DNA of 64,000 nt from an uncultured beta proteobacterium (GTDB lineage: Bacteria; Pseudomonadota; Gammaproteobacteria; Burkholderiales; Burkholderiaceae_C): the NCBI GenBank assembly GCA_903869595.1, contig CAIPZV010000017.1:1-64000 (forward strand), read 5' to 3'. Shown here one piece after another: positions 28,316 through 39,854 of the stretch. Each line of letters opens with the position of its first letter. Positions within the stretch are counted from its first letter, which is position 1. The notes under the pieces are model-generated. The model ran no database searches and was not told the origin of the DNA. It was given only the letters and a program-made list of their open reading frames with translations. The position numbers were made by a program, and so were the translations under genes.

Positions 28316-30151
28316 TCAGGCCTTGACTGCGTCCAGATTGCGCAAGCGGATATGTAACTCGCGTAACTGCTTTTCATCCACCGGGCTGGGCGCTTGCGTG
28401 AGCAAACACTGAGCGCGCTGGGTTTTGGGGAAAGCAATCACATCGCGGATGGATTCGGCGCCAGTCATCAAGGTGATGATGCGGTCCAGACCGAAGGCCA
28501 GGCCACCGTGCGGGGGCGCGCCGTATTGCAATGCGTCGAGCAGGAAGCCGAACTTGAGTTGCGCTTCTTCGGGTGTGATCTTGAGCGCATCAAACACTTT
28601 TTGTTGCACATCGGCGCGGTGGATTCGCACCGAGCCGCCGCCCATTTCCCAGCCGTTCAAGACCATGTCATAGCCCTTAGAAATGCATTTCTCGGGGGCG
28701 GTGACCATCCAGTCCTCGTGGCCGTCTTTGGGTGCGGTAAAGGGGTGGTGTGTCGCGGTGTAGCGCTGGGCTTCCTCGTCGAACTCAAACATCGGGAAGT
28801 CCACCACCCACAGGGGAGCCCAACCTTTTTCGAACAAGCCCTGCTTTTTGCCGAAATCGCTGTGGCCGATCTTCAAGCGCAATGCACCGATGGCGTCGTT
28901 GACGATCTTGGCTTTGTCGGCACCAAAGAAAATCAAATCGCCGTCTTGTGCGCCAGTGCGTTTGAGTAACTCTGCAAGCGCTGCGTCGTGGATGTTTTTG
29001 ACGATGGGGCTTTGCAGGCCCGGCCACCGCGCGGTGGCCTCCTGACCTGGCCCTTTGGAGGCATCGTTGACCCGGATGTAGGCCAGGCCTTTGGCGCCGT
29101 AAATTTTGACGAACTCGGTATAGGCATCAATCTCGCCACGGCTGATGCCGCCGCCCTCGACCGAGCCACCGGGTACGCGCAGTGCCACCACGCGTCCGCC
29201 CTTCATGGTCGCCGCGCCTGAAAATACCTTGAAATCCACGTCTTTCATGACGTCGGTCATTTCGGTAAATTGCAGTTTCACGCGCAGGTCCGGCTTGTCC
29301 GAACCATAGATGTGCATCGCATCGGCGTAGGTCATCACCGGGAAGTTGCCCAGGTCCACGCCGATGGTGTTTTGAAACACCGTGGCAATCATGCCTTGGA
29401 ACATATCGCGGATTTCTTCCTCGCCCAGGAAAGAGGTTTCGATATCAATCTGGGTGAATTCCGGCTGGCGGTCGGCGCGCAAGTCTTCGTCGCGAAAGCA
29501 CTTGGTGATCTGGTAGTAGCGGTCAAAACCAGCCACCATCAGCAACTGCTTGAACAACTGCGGCGATTGCGGCAGCGCGAAGAAATGGCCATCGTGGACA
29601 CGACTGGGCACCAGGTAGTCGCGCGCGCCTTCGGGTGTGCTCTTAGTGAGCATGGGGGTTTCGATATCTACAAAGCCATTAGCGTCCAAAAATTTGCGCA
29701 CTTCCATCGACACGCGGTAACGCAGCATCAAATTATTTTGCATATAGGGGCGGCGCAGGTCCAGCACGCGGTGCGTCAGGCGCGTGGTCTCGGACAAATT
29801 GTCTTCGTCGATCTGGAATGGCGGCGTTACCGACGGATTGAGGACGATCAATTCCTGGCACAGGACTTCGATTTTTCCGCTTTTGAGGTTGTCATTGACC
29901 GTGCCCTCGGGGCGCGCACGCACTAAACCTTTCACTTGCACGCAAAACTCATTGCGCAGGCCTTCGGCAGTCTTAAACATCTCGGCGCGGTCCGGATCGC
30001 AAACCACCTGGACATAGCCTTCGCGGTCCCGCAGATCGACAAAAATCACGCCACCATGGTCGCGGCGGCGGTTGACCCAGCCGCACAAGGAAACGGTTTG
30101 GCCCATGAGGGCATCGGTCACAAGACCGCAATAGTGAGAGCGCATTGCCAT
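28316..30151 (-). CDS. aspS: Aspartyl-tRNA synthetase
   Basis: AspRS charges tRNA-Asp. The 611-residue bacterial type has an N-terminal OB fold ([21 protein letters not shown]), class II motif 1 and 2 regions ([34 protein letters not shown]), the bacterial GAD insertion (about 300-420) and motif 3 ([10 protein letters not shown]). I did not analyse whether it also charges tRNA-Asn. It is the last gene of the ubiquinone-centred minus-strand run, 40 bases after the DUF502 gene. MAMRSH at 30151 is the likely start. Confidence 0.97.
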   Translation of the reverse strand: MAMRSHYCGLVTDALMGQTVSLCGWVNRRRDHGGVIFVDLRDREGYVQVVCDPDRAEMFKTAEGLRNEFCVQVKGLVRARPEGTVNDNLKSGKIEVLCQELIVLNPSVTPPFQIDEDNLSETTRLTHRVLDLRRPYMQNNLMLRYRVSMEVRKFLDANGFVDIETPMLTKSTPEGARDYLVPSRVHDGHFFALPQSPQLFKQLLMVAGFDRYYQITKCFRDEDLRADRQPEFTQIDIETSFLGEEEIRDMFQGMIATVFQNTIGVDLGNFPVMTYADAMHIYGSDKPDLRVKLQFTEMTDVMKDVDFKVFSGAATMKGGRVVALRVPGGSVEGGGISRGEIDAYTEFVKIYGAKGLAYIRVNDASKGPGQEATARWPGLQSPIVKNIHDAALAELLKRTGAQDGDLIFFGADKAKIVNDAIGALRLKIGHSDFGKKQGLFEKGWAPLWVVDFPMFEFDEEAQRYTATHHPFTAPKDGHEDWMVTAPEKCISKGYDMVLNGWEMGGGSVRIHRADVQQKVFDALKITPEEAQLKFGFLLDALQYGAPPHGGLAFGLDRIITLMTGAESIRDVIAFPKTQRAQCLLTQAPSPVDEKQLRELHIRLRNLDAVKA

Positions 30152-30191
30152 GGTGTGTTGTCCAACCCTTAAAGGGGCAGTGAAGTGGGGT

Positions 30192-30887
30192 TTAAGTTGC
30201 GGGGCCGTGGTCCGAGGGCACAGGGCGTACCGTCGGCGACACTGCGCCCATCGAAATAACGTAGGTCAGCGCTTCGTCCACGCTCATGTCCAGTTCAATC
30301 ACCTCAGCGCGCGGCAGCAACAGAAAATAACCACCGGTCGGGTTGGGGGTGGTGGGTACATACACGCTGATCAGGTCGCCGGGCAAGTGGCTGGCCACTT
30401 CGCCATCGGGCACGCCGGTCTGGAAGGCAATCGTCCAAGTACCCTGGCGCGGAAACTGCACCAACAATGCCGTGCGAAAGGCATTGCCATTGCTGGAAAA
30501 CAGCGTGTCCGACACCTTCTTCACGCTGTTGTAAATCGACTTGACCACCGGTATATGGGTAAACATCCGGTTCCATTGCTTGAGCCACCAGCGGCCCGCC
30601 ACATTGGAAACCAAGGCACCGGTGAGCAACATAAAGCCCAGCACCAGCACCACGCCAAGACCCGGTATGTGGCGCAGCTTCTCGAGCGAGGCAGCGAATT
30701 GGTCAGAGCTGACGGCCGACAGCCCGGTGAGCATTTGACCGAACAAGCCGTCCAGCACATTCATCATCCACAGCAACACCCAGATGGTGATGGCCAGCGG
30801 CAGCCACACCATCAATCCGGTCAGCAGGTATTTTTTGAATGGCACGGAATAAGCTTTCGGGCTATTGGAGCGGGGCCTTGCGCTCAA
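30192..30887 (-). CDS. DUF502 family membrane protein
   Basis: The protein has 231 residues with two membrane segments near the N-terminus (about 20-45 and 80-100), then a cytosolic or periplasmic domain. The pattern fits DUF502: [52 protein letters not shown]. The function of the family is not known. Its start overlaps the FmdB-type gene stop by four bases (30884-30887), so the two are coupled. It lies just upstream of aspS. Confidence 0.88.
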   Translation of the reverse strand: MSARPRSNSPKAYSVPFKKYLLTGLMVWLPLAITIWVLLWMMNVLDGLFGQMLTGLSAVSSDQFAASLEKLRHIPGLGVVLVLGFMLLTGALVSNVAGRWWLKQWNRMFTHIPVVKSIYNSVKKVSDTLFSSNGNAFRTALLVQFPRQGTWTIAFQTGVPDGEVASHLPGDLISVYVPTTPNPTGGYFLLLPRAEVIELDMSVDEALTYVISMGAVSPTVRPVPSDHGPAT

Positions 30888-31252
30888 GCGGAAGCCGCTG
30901 GTGCTGCGCTCGGGGCGGCGGGGGCCACTGCAGCCGAGGCCGGAGTTGCGGCGGCAGGCGCAGTCGATGGAGTATCAGAAGCTGAGGCGCTGGAAGCCGT
31001 GGCGGCGTCAGCGCCCTTCTCGGTTTTAGGGGGAACAGCGCCTTCTGCGCCAGCGGGAGCTTCCGTCTTGCCGCCCCGAAAATCGGTGACGTACCAACCG
31101 GAGCCTTTGAGTTGGAAACCGGCAGCAGTGACTTGTTTTTCAAACGCGGGTTGGCCGCAGCTAAGGCAATCGCTCAAAGGAGCATCGGAGATTTTTTGCA
31201 AAACGTCCTTGGCAAATCCGCAGGCGCTGCACTTGTAGGCGTAAATAGGCAT
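30884..31252 (-). CDS. FmdB-type zinc ribbon protein
   Basis: This 122-residue protein has an N-terminal FmdB regulatory-type zinc ribbon: MPIYAYKCSACGFAKD and CLSCGQPAFEKQVTAAGFQL, giving two CxxC pairs. The last 50 residues are low-complexity Ala/Pro/Ser/Thr. The role is unknown; such proteins are often beside DUF502 and aspS in betaproteobacteria. It overlaps the DUF502 start by four bases and lies 52 bases after ubiB. The repeated GCC/GCG codons of the tail may vary in length between strains. Confidence 0.88.
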   Translation of the reverse strand: MPIYAYKCSACGFAKDVLQKISDAPLSDCLSCGQPAFEKQVTAAGFQLKGSGWYVTDFRGGKTEAPAGAEGAVPPKTEKGADAATASSASASDTPSTAPAAATPASAAVAPAAPSAAPAASA

Positions 31253-31304
31253 AGCAAAAAGGCCTTTGGCGGGCGGGTGGGCAAAGCCTATGATTATAGT
31301 TTGC

Positions 31305-32882
31305 CTAGTGCCAGAAAAGCCCTTTCGCCAGAGCCAGCGTCAAGAGCACCCCCAGGATAAAACCACCCAAGCCAAAGACCACGGCATGCAAAAAGCCGTG
31401 CGTGCGCTGCTGCTGCGCCAGCAAACGGGCCAATAAATCGCGCTGGACCGCGTCTTGCGGGCTGCGTTGCAAGTACTGGTGCAAGAGCACCGGCAACTGC
31501 GGCAAGACCTTGGCGTATAGCGGCGCCTGCTTTTTGACCTCGGCCCACAGCTTTTGCGGCCCGACCTGGTCGCCCATCCACTTTTCCAAAAACGGCTTGG
31601 CTGTAGCCCATAGGTCCAGATCAGGGTCGAGCTGGCGGCCCAGGCCTTCGATGTTGAGCAAGGTCTTTTGCAGCAAAACCAGTTGCGGCTGAATTTCCAC
31701 ATGGAAGCGGCGCGAAGTCTGAAACAAGCGCAACAAAACCATGCCCAGGGAAATTTCTTTCAAAGGCCGGTCGAAATAGGGCTCGCACACCGCGCGGATG
31801 GCCGCTTCCAGCTCATCGACGCGGGTGGCCGCAGGCACCCAGCCGGACTCAATATGCAGTTGGGCCACACGCTTGTAGTCACGCCGGAAAAAAGCCGCAA
31901 AATTTTGCGCCAGGTATTCCTTGTCCACCTCGGTCAGCGAGCCGACAATGCCAAAGTCCAGCGAGATATAGCGCCCCAGCGTGGCCGGCTCCACACTGAC
32001 CTGGATATTGCCCGGGTGCATATCGGCGTGGAAAAAGCCATCGCGAAACACCTGGGTAAAAAACAGCGTCACGCCATCGCGCGCCAGCTTGGGGATGTCC
32101 ACACCCGCTGCGCGCAAAGCGTCCACCTGGCTGATGGGCAGGCCGTGCATGCGCTCCATCACCAGCACATCGGTAGTGCACAAGTCCCAGTACATCTCGG
32201 GAATCAAGACCAGCCCCAGTCCTTGCATATTGCGGCGCAACTGCGCGGCGCTGGAGGCCTCGCGAATCAGGTCCAATTCGTCGTGCAGGTATTTGTCAAA
32301 CTCGGCCACCACTTCGCGCGGCTTGAGGCGGCGCCCGTCTTCGGACCAACGCTCGATGAAGTTGGCCATCCAGCGCATGAGCGCGATGTCCTGGTCCATC
32401 GCGGCCAGCATGCCCGGACGCAGCACCTTGATCGCAACTTCGCGTTCGCCACCCTCACGCGTGCGCATCACGCCAAAGTGCACTTGTGCAATCGAGGCAC
32501 TGGCAACCGGTTTGCGCTCGAAGGACACAAACAGTTCGGCAATCGGCTTGCCCAGTGACTTTTCTATCGCCGCAACCGCAATATCGGAATCAAAGGGTGG
32601 CACTCGGTCTTGCAGCTTGGCCAATTCGTCGGCAATGTCCACGGGCAAGAGGTCGCGCCGGGTGGAGATAACCTGGCCCAGCTTGACAAATATGGGCCCC
32701 AGATGCTCCAAGGCCATACGCAAACGGGCGCCGCGCGGGGCGTCCAAGCGGCGCCCCAGACGCAAAGCGCTTGCCAGCCAGCGCGCCCACCGTTGCGCAC
32801 GCAAGCTCTCCAAGAAAATCGCGTCCAGCCCGAAGCGGAACACCACATAGGCGATAAACAAGCCCCGTGTGATGCGCGTCAT
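31305..32882 (-). CDS. ubiB: Ubiquinone biosynthesis protein UbiB
   Basis: UbiB is a membrane-bound atypical protein-kinase-like ATPase (ABC1/ADCK family) needed for ubiquinone synthesis. The 525-residue protein shows [15 protein letters not shown] and [14 protein letters not shown] (KxGQ and QxD motifs), [13 protein letters not shown] (Ala-rich nucleotide loop), [11 protein letters not shown] and LDFGIVG, then a C-terminal membrane segment ([20 protein letters not shown]). The start overlaps the ubiJ stop by four bases. It belongs to the ubiE-Tim44-ubiJ-ubiB run. Confidence 0.95.
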   Translation of the reverse strand: MTRITRGLFIAYVVFRFGLDAIFLESLRAQRWARWLASALRLGRRLDAPRGARLRMALEHLGPIFVKLGQVISTRRDLLPVDIADELAKLQDRVPPFDSDIAVAAIEKSLGKPIAELFVSFERKPVASASIAQVHFGVMRTREGGEREVAIKVLRPGMLAAMDQDIALMRWMANFIERWSEDGRRLKPREVVAEFDKYLHDELDLIREASSAAQLRRNMQGLGLVLIPEMYWDLCTTDVLVMERMHGLPISQVDALRAAGVDIPKLARDGVTLFFTQVFRDGFFHADMHPGNIQVSVEPATLGRYISLDFGIVGSLTEVDKEYLAQNFAAFFRRDYKRVAQLHIESGWVPAATRVDELEAAIRAVCEPYFDRPLKEISLGMVLLRLFQTSRRFHVEIQPQLVLLQKTLLNIEGLGRQLDPDLDLWATAKPFLEKWMGDQVGPQKLWAEVKKQAPLYAKVLPQLPVLLHQYLQRSPQDAVQRDLLARLLAQQQRTHGFLHAVVFGLGGFILGVLLTLALAKGLFWH

Positions 32883-33451
32883 GCAGCGCTTTCGGTGCTT
32901 GCGCCGCCAGCGCTTCCCGGACGGCGCACGCTGCCTGCAAACTGGCGCAAAGCGCGCAGCATGCTTTGCAAGCCATCGACCAGCATATGCGCAGGCACAT
33001 CACCCAGAATGCGCGCCAGATCGGCCTCTATGTCCCAGCGAACATGGTCGATCAGCCAATTAATGTCTGCGGCCAGTTGCACATCGCCTTGCACCTGCAC
33101 ATCGGGCTTGCCGCCATCGAGCAAAGGCTGCAACACCTGCCAGGGATTGGTGGCTGTCAAGGTCAGCTGCAAATCCACCGCGCCGCCGTCCGCGCCCAGC
33201 GGCACCTGCTCGAACAGGCCTGCCGGGCTGATACGCAGCTGCAAATGCCATTGCAGCCATTGCACCTTGAGCACGCGCGCCTTTTGCTGCACCAGGCGCG
33301 CCATGGCCTGGGGTTCTTGCATCAGCACATGGTTGAGCAGCAATACCACGCGCCTTTGCAATTCGTCAATCGCCCAGTCGGGCGGGGTCAAAGCGGTGGG
33401 GCCATTGGCAAAAACGTTTTGCGCAAAAGAAAAAGGGGACTGTGTTGCCAT
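32879..33451 (-). CDS. ubiJ: Ubiquinone biosynthesis accessory factor UbiJ
   Basis: UbiJ is a soluble SCP2-like lipid-binding factor that, with UbiK, assembles the ubiquinone hydroxylation complex. The 190-residue protein has a beta-rich SCP2-like region at about 65-130 ([27 protein letters not shown]) and the C-terminal helices ([20 protein letters not shown]). Recognition rests on this pattern and on the ubiE-ubiJ-ubiB order also found in E. coli. It overlaps ubiB by four bases. Confidence 0.88.
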   Translation of the reverse strand: MATQSPFSFAQNVFANGPTALTPPDWAIDELQRRVVLLLNHVLMQEPQAMARLVQQKARVLKVQWLQWHLQLRISPAGLFEQVPLGADGGAVDLQLTLTATNPWQVLQPLLDGGKPDVQVQGDVQLAADINWLIDHVRWDIEADLARILGDVPAHMLVDGLQSMLRALRQFAGSVRRPGSAGGASTESAA

Positions 33452-33513
33452 AGTCCCCGATTATTCCCGATGTAGCGCTAGCAACGCCCTTTGCAGGCTA
33501 TCGCTGGGCTTGC

Positions 33514-34458
33514 CTATTGCAAAGCCTGCACCCCGGCCACCAGCCAGCCACCGCCGGATTTGGGCTTAGTCATGTTCCAGACCTCGCGGAAAGGGCTGGG
33601 GCTGGCGCTGGGCTCTTCGCGGATCATGCCGGTGAACTCCACGCTGGCCATGTATTCATCGGCCGACTCTTCGATGCCCAGCAAATGCGCGTCGATGGAC
33701 AGCACTTCGGTCTGATTGGGCTTGGCGCCGGTGTGGGCCTCGCGCTCGGAGAGCTGGGTGCGGATTTCGTTCAGCATGCCGTCGGTCATCATGGCGCGCA
33801 GGCTGCTGATATCGGCCTTATCCCAGGCCGCTTGGAGGGTAATGAAATTAGCTTTGGCGGCGCGTAAAAAGCCTTCGGTGTCAAAGCCTGCGGGTACGCC
33901 CCAGGCCTGCGAGCCTGCCAGCGCTGAGCCGATCATCGAGCCACCCGCAGGTGGGTTTCCTTGGAATTGCGTACCTTGGGGCTCGCGCTCCCAGGGGCGG
34001 GCCGAGGCGTCATTGCCTACGTTCTCAGGCCGGTAGGCGGTACGCTGCTGGGTGTTCATCGAGTCACCGGCATAGGCAAGTCCATCGCCCTGCGGGCGGC
34101 GGCTTTGCATGAAATAACGAAACACCATGAAGGCCAACAACAGTGCGCCGACGATCAGCAATATCTGGCCCATGCCTTCGCCCATGCCCATCGAATGCGC
34201 CAGCCAGGCCAGGCCCAGACCGGCGGCGAGGCCGCCCAGCATTGCACCCCAAGGTCGGCGAGGCGCTGCCGCAGCTGCGGGCGCCGGTTTGGCAGCAGCG
34301 TTGCCCATACCCTGCGCTGGTGCGTTGGGGGCACTGTCGCGCTGGGTCACATTACTTGATTGGCGCCCCATCGATTTGCCGCCGGCCAGGCGCCCGGCCT
34401 CAGCCTGCAAGCTGAACAACAAAATAAAAGCCGCTATCAAAGCAGTCAACCATTTCAT
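33514..34458 (-). CDS. Tim44-like domain protein
   Basis: The protein has 314 residues: a signal peptide (ALIAAFILLFSLQAEA), a low-complexity Ala/Pro/Gly-rich stretch (about 25-90), two close hydrophobic segments (about 88-125, GGLAAGLGLAWLAHS and LLIVGALLLAFMVF) and a C-terminal Tim44 domain (about 185-310) with FLRAAKANFITLQAAWDKAD and SVEFTGMIREE. The role in bacteria is not settled; it may bind membranes. The gene lies between ubiE and ubiJ, 62 bases before the latter, so it is expressed with ubiquinone genes. Confidence 0.88.
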   Translation of the reverse strand: MKWLTALIAAFILLFSLQAEAGRLAGGKSMGRQSSNVTQRDSAPNAPAQGMGNAAAKPAPAAAAAPRRPWGAMLGGLAAGLGLAWLAHSMGMGEGMGQILLIVGALLLAFMVFRYFMQSRRPQGDGLAYAGDSMNTQQRTAYRPENVGNDASARPWEREPQGTQFQGNPPAGGSMIGSALAGSQAWGVPAGFDTEGFLRAAKANFITLQAAWDKADISSLRAMMTDGMLNEIRTQLSEREAHTGAKPNQTEVLSIDAHLLGIEESADEYMASVEFTGMIREEPSASPSPFREVWNMTKPKSGGGWLVAGVQALQ

Positions 34459-34554
34459 ATCGAATCCTTCAAAACTAGAAAATACCGCACACCATGCGTA
34501 TTAAGTGCGGCTCGCGCGGCGCTTTGCAAGCGCAGCAGGCGGATTAGCACTGAT

Positions 34555-35286
34555 TTAGCACTTGATTCCTACATGCAATGCCGCTATGCCACCGGTCAGG
34601 TTGTGGTAGTCCACATGACCGAAACCACCTGCGTGCATCATGGCCTTGAGTTCGTCTTGGCCCGGATGCATGCGGATGGACTCGGCCAGGTAGCGGTAGC
34701 TGGCGTCATCACCAGCCACTAGCTTACCCAAGACGGGTAAAACCTTAAACGAATACCAGTCATAGGCCTTTTCCAGGGGCGGGGCTATCTTGGAAAACTC
34801 CAGCACAAGCAACTTGCCACCGGGGCGCAGCACGCGGCACATCTCGGCCAGCGCCAGGTCTTTGTGCGTCATATTGCGCAGGCCAAAGGCCACGCTGACC
34901 AAGTCGAAATAGCCATCGGCAAAGGGCAAATGCTCGGCATCGCACACCACGGTAGGCAGCAACACACCGGCGTCGAGCAGGCGGTTGCGCCCGGTGCTGA
35001 GCATCGCGTGGTTGATGTCGGTATGTACCACCTGCCCGCGCTTGCCCACTTTGCCCGCAAAGGCCAGCGCCAGGTCGCCGGTGCCGCCCGCTATGTCCAG
35101 GGCTTTGTCGCCTTCTTGCAAGTTAGCCACCAAAACGGTATAGGCTTTCCAGGCACGGTGCAGGCCGCCGGACATCAAGTCGTTCATCACGTCGTATTTG
35201 GAAGCGACCGAATCAAAAACACCGCGTACGCGGCGTGCTTTTTCCGCTTCGTCCACCGACTGAAATCCAAAATGCGTGGTACTCAT
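34555..35286 (-). CDS. ubiE: Ubiquinone/menaquinone C-methyltransferase UbiE
   Basis: UbiE is the SAM-dependent C-methyltransferase of ubiquinone synthesis. The 243-residue protein has [36 protein letters not shown] (SAM site), [28 protein letters not shown] and [10 protein letters not shown]. The ATG at 35286 follows a perfect AGGAG ribosome binding site; the longer frame has none. It lies 13 bases after the DUF971 gene and leads the quinone run. Confidence 0.96.
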   Translation of the reverse strand: MSTTHFGFQSVDEAEKARRVRGVFDSVASKYDVMNDLMSGGLHRAWKAYTVLVANLQEGDKALDIAGGTGDLALAFAGKVGKRGQVVHTDINHAMLSTGRNRLLDAGVLLPTVVCDAEHLPFADGYFDLVSVAFGLRNMTHKDLALAEMCRVLRPGGKLLVLEFSKIAPPLEKAYDWYSFKVLPVLGKLVAGDDASYRYLAESIRMHPGQDELKAMMHAGGFGHVDYHNLTGGIAALHVGIKC

Positions 35287-35299
35287 GGTGCTCTCCTGT

Positions 35300-35713
35300 T
35301 CAATGGCTGGCGCAGCCGTGGCCAGCGGCCACCGGCATCGGCGCATCGCGCTCGCGCCCAGCCTCTTGCAAGCGCTTTTCATAATCGCGCCACAAGCGAT
35401 CCTGCTCAGTGCCCAGAAAATACAAATAGTCCCAGGAAAATATGCCTGTGTCGTGCCCGTCTGAAAAACGCGGTTGCACCGCGTAGTTGCCTACCGGATC
35501 CAGCGCCTCGAGGTCCACCAAACGCTTGCCGGTTTGCAGCACTTCCTGCCCCGGTCCGTGGCCTTGCACTTCGGCGGAAGGGGAATAAATCCGCATCAAT
35601 TCAAACGGAATTCGAAAGTCGGCACCATCTGAAAAACTGATTTGCAATACGCGTGATTGGCTGTGCACCGTCAGGTCTTGCGGGGTGGGGGAATGTTTGC
35701 TCAGGCCGGCCAT
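35300..35713 (-). CDS. DUF971 domain protein
   Basis: The protein has 137 residues, mostly a DUF971 domain, the fold of the N-terminal domain of gamma-butyrobetaine hydroxylase. Visible are [56 protein letters not shown] and [12 protein letters not shown]. The ATG at 35713 gives [11 protein letters not shown], typical of relatives. The C-terminus carries His and Cys (AGHGCASH). The function is unknown; it is often next to ubiE, 13 bases away here, which suggests a link to quinone or iron metabolism. Confidence 0.88.
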   Translation of the reverse strand: MAGLSKHSPTPQDLTVHSQSRVLQISFSDGADFRIPFELMRIYSPSAEVQGHGPGQEVLQTGKRLVDLEALDPVGNYAVQPRFSDGHDTGIFSWDYLYFLGTEQDRLWRDYEKRLQEAGRERDAPMPVAAGHGCASH

Positions 35714-35780
35714 AGCGTTTAACTCGGGTGGTGTGTCTGCGCGCCAAGGGCAATCCCGGCGCATCTGCGACTGTAACCGC

Positions 35781-38700
35781 CTACACCAGCACCCGCTCAA
35801 TGCCCCCGGCATTGGCCTTTTGCACATAGGCGGGCAACCATTGCTCACCCAGAATCAGGCGCGCCATCTCGACCACGATGTAGTCCGCCTCCAACAGGCC
35901 GTTATTCAGGTCATTGCCATAGCGGCTCAGGCCTTGCAGACAACTGGGGCAACTGGTCAGGATTTTGGTGGGACCGCCAGCGGCCAGGCCTTGCTCGGCT
36001 TTGAGCGCGGCCAGATCGTCCGCGCCCTGGCGCAATTGCTCTTCTTTGCGAAATCGGATTTGCGTGGAAATGTCGGGTCGGGTGACGCCTAGGGTGCCGG
36101 ACTCGCCGCAGCAGCGTTCGCTTTTGAGCACGGTATCGCCCACCAAGGCCTTCACGGTTTTCATGGGCTCTTGCAGCTTCATGGGGCTGTGGCAAGGGTC
36201 GTGGTACAGATAGCCCGACGCAGCGGGGGCCAAGCCATCGGCTGCCAGCGCGGAGCCTAAGGTAATACCTTTTTCGAGCAAGTATTCATGGATGTCGATG
36301 ATGCGGCAGCCGGGGAAAATTTTGTCGAACTCATAGCCTTGCAATTGGTCATAACAGGTGCCGCAACTGACCACCACGGTTTTAATGTCCAGGTAGTTCA
36401 GGGTATTGGCGACGCGGTGAAACAGCACGCGGTTGTCGGTGATGATTTTTTCCGCCTTGTCGGCCTGACCGCTGCCGCGCTGCGGATAGCCGCAGCATAA
36501 ATAGCCTGGCGGCAGTACGGTTTGCACGCCCGCATGCCAGAGCATGGCCTGGGTCGCCAAGCCCACTTGGCTAAACAAGCGCTCGGAGCCGCAACCGGGG
36601 AAGTAAAACACCGCTTCAGTTTCAGCGGTAGTGGCCTGCGGGTCGCGGATGATGGGCACGTAGTCGGCGTCTTCAATATCCAGCAAAGCGCGCGCGGTGC
36701 GCTTTGGCAAGCCGCCGGGCATTTTTTTATTGATGAAGTGAATTACTTGCTCTTTGATGGGCGCGACGCCCACGGTGGAAGGCGGCTTGGCGGTCTGGCG
36801 GTTTGCCAGCACGCGGAGCACATCATTGGCCAGACGCTGCGCTTTAAAGCCCACGCCCACCATCATGCTGCGCATGAACTTGATGGTTTGCGGGTTGGTG
36901 GCGTTCAGAAACAGCATGGCCAGTGCATTGCCCGGCCTGAAACTCTTTTTCCCCATCTTGCGCAGCAAATTGCGCATGTGCATGGTGACATCGCCAAAAT
37001 CGATTTTTACCGGGCAAGGGCTTTCGCACTGGTGGCATACGGTGCAGTGGTCGGCCACGTCTTCAAATTCTTGCCAGTGTTTGATGGACACTCCCCGGCG
37101 CGTTTGCTCTTCGTACAAAAACGCCTCGACCAACAGCGAGGTCGCCAAAATTTTGTTGCGCGGGCTGTAGAGTAAGTTGGCGCGCGGCACATGGGTAGCG
37201 CACACCGGTTTGCATTTGCCGCAGCGCAAGCAGTCTTTGATCGAATCGGCAATCGCGCCGATATCGCTTTGCTGCATGATGAGCGATTCATGGCCCATCA
37301 ATCCAAACGAGGGCGTGTAGGCATGGCGCAGGTCAGCGCCGTGGTTCGCAACACCGTTTAGTCCCTGGCGCAGCAGCTTACCTTTGTTAAACCGCCCTTC
37401 GGGGTCTATGCACGCTTTGTAGTCTGCAAAGGGCTGCAACTCGGCGTCGGTCAAAAACTCCAGCTTGGTAATGCCAATGCCGTGCTCGCCCGAAATCACA
37501 CCGTCCAAAGAACGCGCCAACGCCATGATGCGCTTAACCGCCTGGTGCGCCGCTTGCAGCATGGCGTAGTCGTCGCTGTTGACCGGGATATTGGTATGCA
37601 CATTGCCATCGCCCGCGTGCATATGCAGCGCCACCCAGACGCGGCCCTTTAGCACGCGTTTGTGTATAGACGCGCATTCCTTAAGGATGGCCGCAAAAGC
37701 CGAGCCGGTAAATATGCCGTGCAGCGGCGCCTGTAATTGCGTTTTCCAACTGGCACGTAAGCGGTGGTCTTGCAATTGCGGGAAGAGCGTGTCCACATCG
37801 TTTAGCCAGCCTTGCCATTGCGCGCGCACGCTGGCAATCAAGTCCTGCGCTTGCGCCACCCGATCTTCCAACAGTTCGGCAGACGAGATGCCGTTGGCGT
37901 CGTCGCTCTTACCCAAAGGCAAATCGCTACGTGCAAAAAATTCGGCAAGCGCATCGCACAAAGCCAGCTTGTTGCGCAAAGACAGTTCGATGTTGATGCG
38001 CTCGATGCCGTCGGTGTACTCGCCCATGCGCTCCAGCGGAATCACCACGTCTTCATTAATTTTGAAGGCATTGGTATGGCGGCTGATGGCGGCGGTGCGT
38101 TTGCGGTCTAGCCAGAACTTACGCCGCGCCTCGGGGCTGATCGCCACAAAGCCTTCGCCACTGCGGGCATTGGCTAGGCGGACGACTTCAGAAGTAGCGC
38201 GCGCCACCGCATCTGGGTCGTCACCGGCAATATCGCCGACCAACACCATCTTGGGTAGGCCCGAGCTGCCGCCCAACTGGGCCGCGCGCTTGCTTTTGGT
38301 GGCATAGCCCACAGCCTTGAGGTAGCGGTCGTCCATATGCTCCAGCCCGGCCAGCAGCACGCCGCTGCGCTTTTGCTCGGCGAACATAAAGTCTTTGATA
38401 TCGACGATGCTGGGCACCGCGTCACGCGCATTGCCAAAAAACTCCAGACACACGGTGCGCGTATGCGCCGGCATGCGGTGCAGCACCCAGCAAGCGCTGG
38501 TAATCAGGCCGTCGCAGCCCTCTTTTTGGATACCGGGCAAGCCGCTCAAAAATTTGTCCGTCACATCCTTGCCCAGACCGGCTTTGCGAAAGGCCGAGCC
38601 GGGAATCGTCAGGGTTTCGCTGCGTAACAGGGTTTTGCCATCGGCCTTGAAATACTGCAGTTCAAACACCGCCTGCGCTGCGTCATGAATCTTGCTCATG

Positions 38701-39716
38701 TTGTGGCCGACGCGCTTGACCTCTAGCCATTGCGCATCCGGCGTCACCATGCGCCAGCTGGCCAGGTTGTCCAAAGCCGTACCCCAGAGCACGGCTTTTT
38801 TACCACCGGCGTTCATGGCGATATTGCCGCCAATGCAGGATGCCTCGGCTGAAGTTGGATCCACCGCAAACACAAAACCTGCGCGCTCGGCCGCATCGGC
38901 CACGCGCTGCGTGACCACACCGGCCTCGGTCCAGATGGTGGCCACTTCGTGGTCCATGCCGGGCAAAGTACGCATTTGCACCGGGCCCAGGGTTTCGAGC
39001 TTTTCGGTGTTGATGACCACACTCTTCCAGGTCAGCGGCACCGCGCCGCCGGTGTAGCCGGTGCCGCCGCCGCGCGGAATGATGGTCAGTTCTAGGTCGA
39101 TACAGCCTTTGACCAATCGCGCCATTTCCTCTTCACTGTCCGGCGTGAGCACGACAAACGGGTATTCCACCCGCCAATCGGTAGCGTCGGTGACATGCGA
39201 CACCCGGCTCAGGCCGTCAAACTTGATGTTGTCCCGCGCCGTTAGCCGCCCCAGCAGGCGCTGCGTTTTGCGGCGCAAGGCCGCCACTTCCACAAAAGCA
39301 GCGTTAAAGGCGTTGACCGTCGCCTGCGCCGCGTCCAGCAAGGTGCCCACCAATACGTCGCGCCCGCCCGCGCCTTGCGGCGTGCGGCGCTTGTGAACTT
39401 CGCCCAAGCGGTGGCGCAGCGCATCGACCAGCATGCGGCGGCGCTTAGGGTTGTCCAGCAAATCGTCTTGCAAATAGGGGTTGCGCTGCACTACCCAGAT
39501 ATCACCGAGCACCTCGTACAACATGCGCGCCGAGCGCCCGGTATTGCGCTCCTCGCGCAGTAGCAGCAATGTGTCCCATGCTGCGGCGCCCAGCAGGCGG
39601 ATGACAATTTCGCGGTCGGAAAACGAGGTGTAGTTGTACGGAATCTCGCGGATGCGCTCGGCGTGGGGCGGGGCCGCTGCGGGCAGCAGATGCAACAAAG
39701 AGGTGGGGGCGTTCAT
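35781..39716 (-). CDS. Large FAD/Fe-S oxidoreductase with DUF3683 (D-lactate-dehydrogenase-like)
   Basis: This is a 1311-residue multidomain protein. A DUF3683-type N-terminal region (about 1-160) precedes an FAD-binding type 4 domain ([17 protein letters not shown]) and its oxidase C-terminal domain ([25 protein letters not shown]). Two [4Fe-4S] motifs follow ([23 protein letters not shown]), then two CCG domains ([17 protein letters not shown]). This is the glycolate/D-lactate dehydrogenase plan in one chain. The substrate is probably a 2-hydroxy acid, but this is not shown. The ATG at 39716 gives the family start [10 protein letters not shown]. It is a single gene, divergent from the glycerophosphodiesterase. 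Confidence 0.92.
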   Translation of the reverse strand: MNAPTSLLHLLPAAAPPHAERIREIPYNYTSFSDREIVIRLLGAAAWDTLLLLREERNTGRSARMLYEVLGDIWVVQRNPYLQDDLLDNPKRRRMLVDALRHRLGEVHKRRTPQGAGGRDVLVGTLLDAAQATVNAFNAAFVEVAALRRKTQRLLGRLTARDNIKFDGLSRVSHVTDATDWRVEYPFVVLTPDSEEEMARLVKGCIDLELTIIPRGGGTGYTGGAVPLTWKSVVINTEKLETLGPVQMRTLPGMDHEVATIWTEAGVVTQRVADAAERAGFVFAVDPTSAEASCIGGNIAMNAGGKKAVLWGTALDNLASWRMVTPDAQWLEVKRVGHNMSKIHDAAQAVFELQYFKADGKTLLRSETLTIPGSAFRKAGLGKDVTDKFLSGLPGIQKEGCDGLITSACWVLHRMPAHTRTVCLEFFGNARDAVPSIVDIKDFMFAEQKRSGVLLAGLEHMDDRYLKAVGYATKSKRAAQLGGSSGLPKMVLVGDIAGDDPDAVARATSEVVRLANARSGEGFVAISPEARRKFWLDRKRTAAISRHTNAFKINEDVVIPLERMGEYTDGIERINIELSLRNKLALCDALAEFFARSDLPLGKSDDANGISSAELLEDRVAQAQDLIASVRAQWQGWLNDVDTLFPQLQDHRLRASWKTQLQAPLHGIFTGSAFAAILKECASIHKRVLKGRVWVALHMHAGDGNVHTNIPVNSDDYAMLQAAHQAVKRIMALARSLDGVISGEHGIGITKLEFLTDAELQPFADYKACIDPEGRFNKGKLLRQGLNGVANHGADLRHAYTPSFGLMGHESLIMQQSDIGAIADSIKDCLRCGKCKPVCATHVPRANLLYSPRNKILATSLLVEAFLYEEQTRRGVSIKHWQEFEDVADHCTVCHQCESPCPVKIDFGDVTMHMRNLLRKMGKKSFRPGNALAMLFLNATNPQTIKFMRSMMVGVGFKAQRLANDVLRVLANRQTAKPPSTVGVAPIKEQVIHFINKKMPGGLPKRTARALLDIEDADYVPIIRDPQATTAETEAVFYFPGCGSERLFSQVGLATQAMLWHAGVQTVLPPGYLCCGYPQRGSGQADKAEKIITDNRVLFHRVANTLNYLDIKTVVVSCGTCYDQLQGYEFDKIFPGCRIIDIHEYLLEKGITLGSALAADGLAPAASGYLYHDPCHSPMKLQEPMKTVKALVGDTVLKSERCCGESGTLGVTRPDISTQIRFRKEEQLRQGADDLAALKAEQGLAAGGPTKILTSCPSCLQGLSRYGNDLNNGLLEADYIVVEMARLILGEQWLPAYVQKANAGGIERVLV

Positions 39717-39854
39717 CAGGAATGGGGGATGGCTTGGCCTACACCTTGGAAAGGGTACGGGTCGAAAGTGATTTTCTATATTACCGCAGTGCAGCATAGA
39801 CGTATCGGCCCGAACGCAATCGCCCTGCACTGTGCGCCAGTTACAGTGCCGCTT

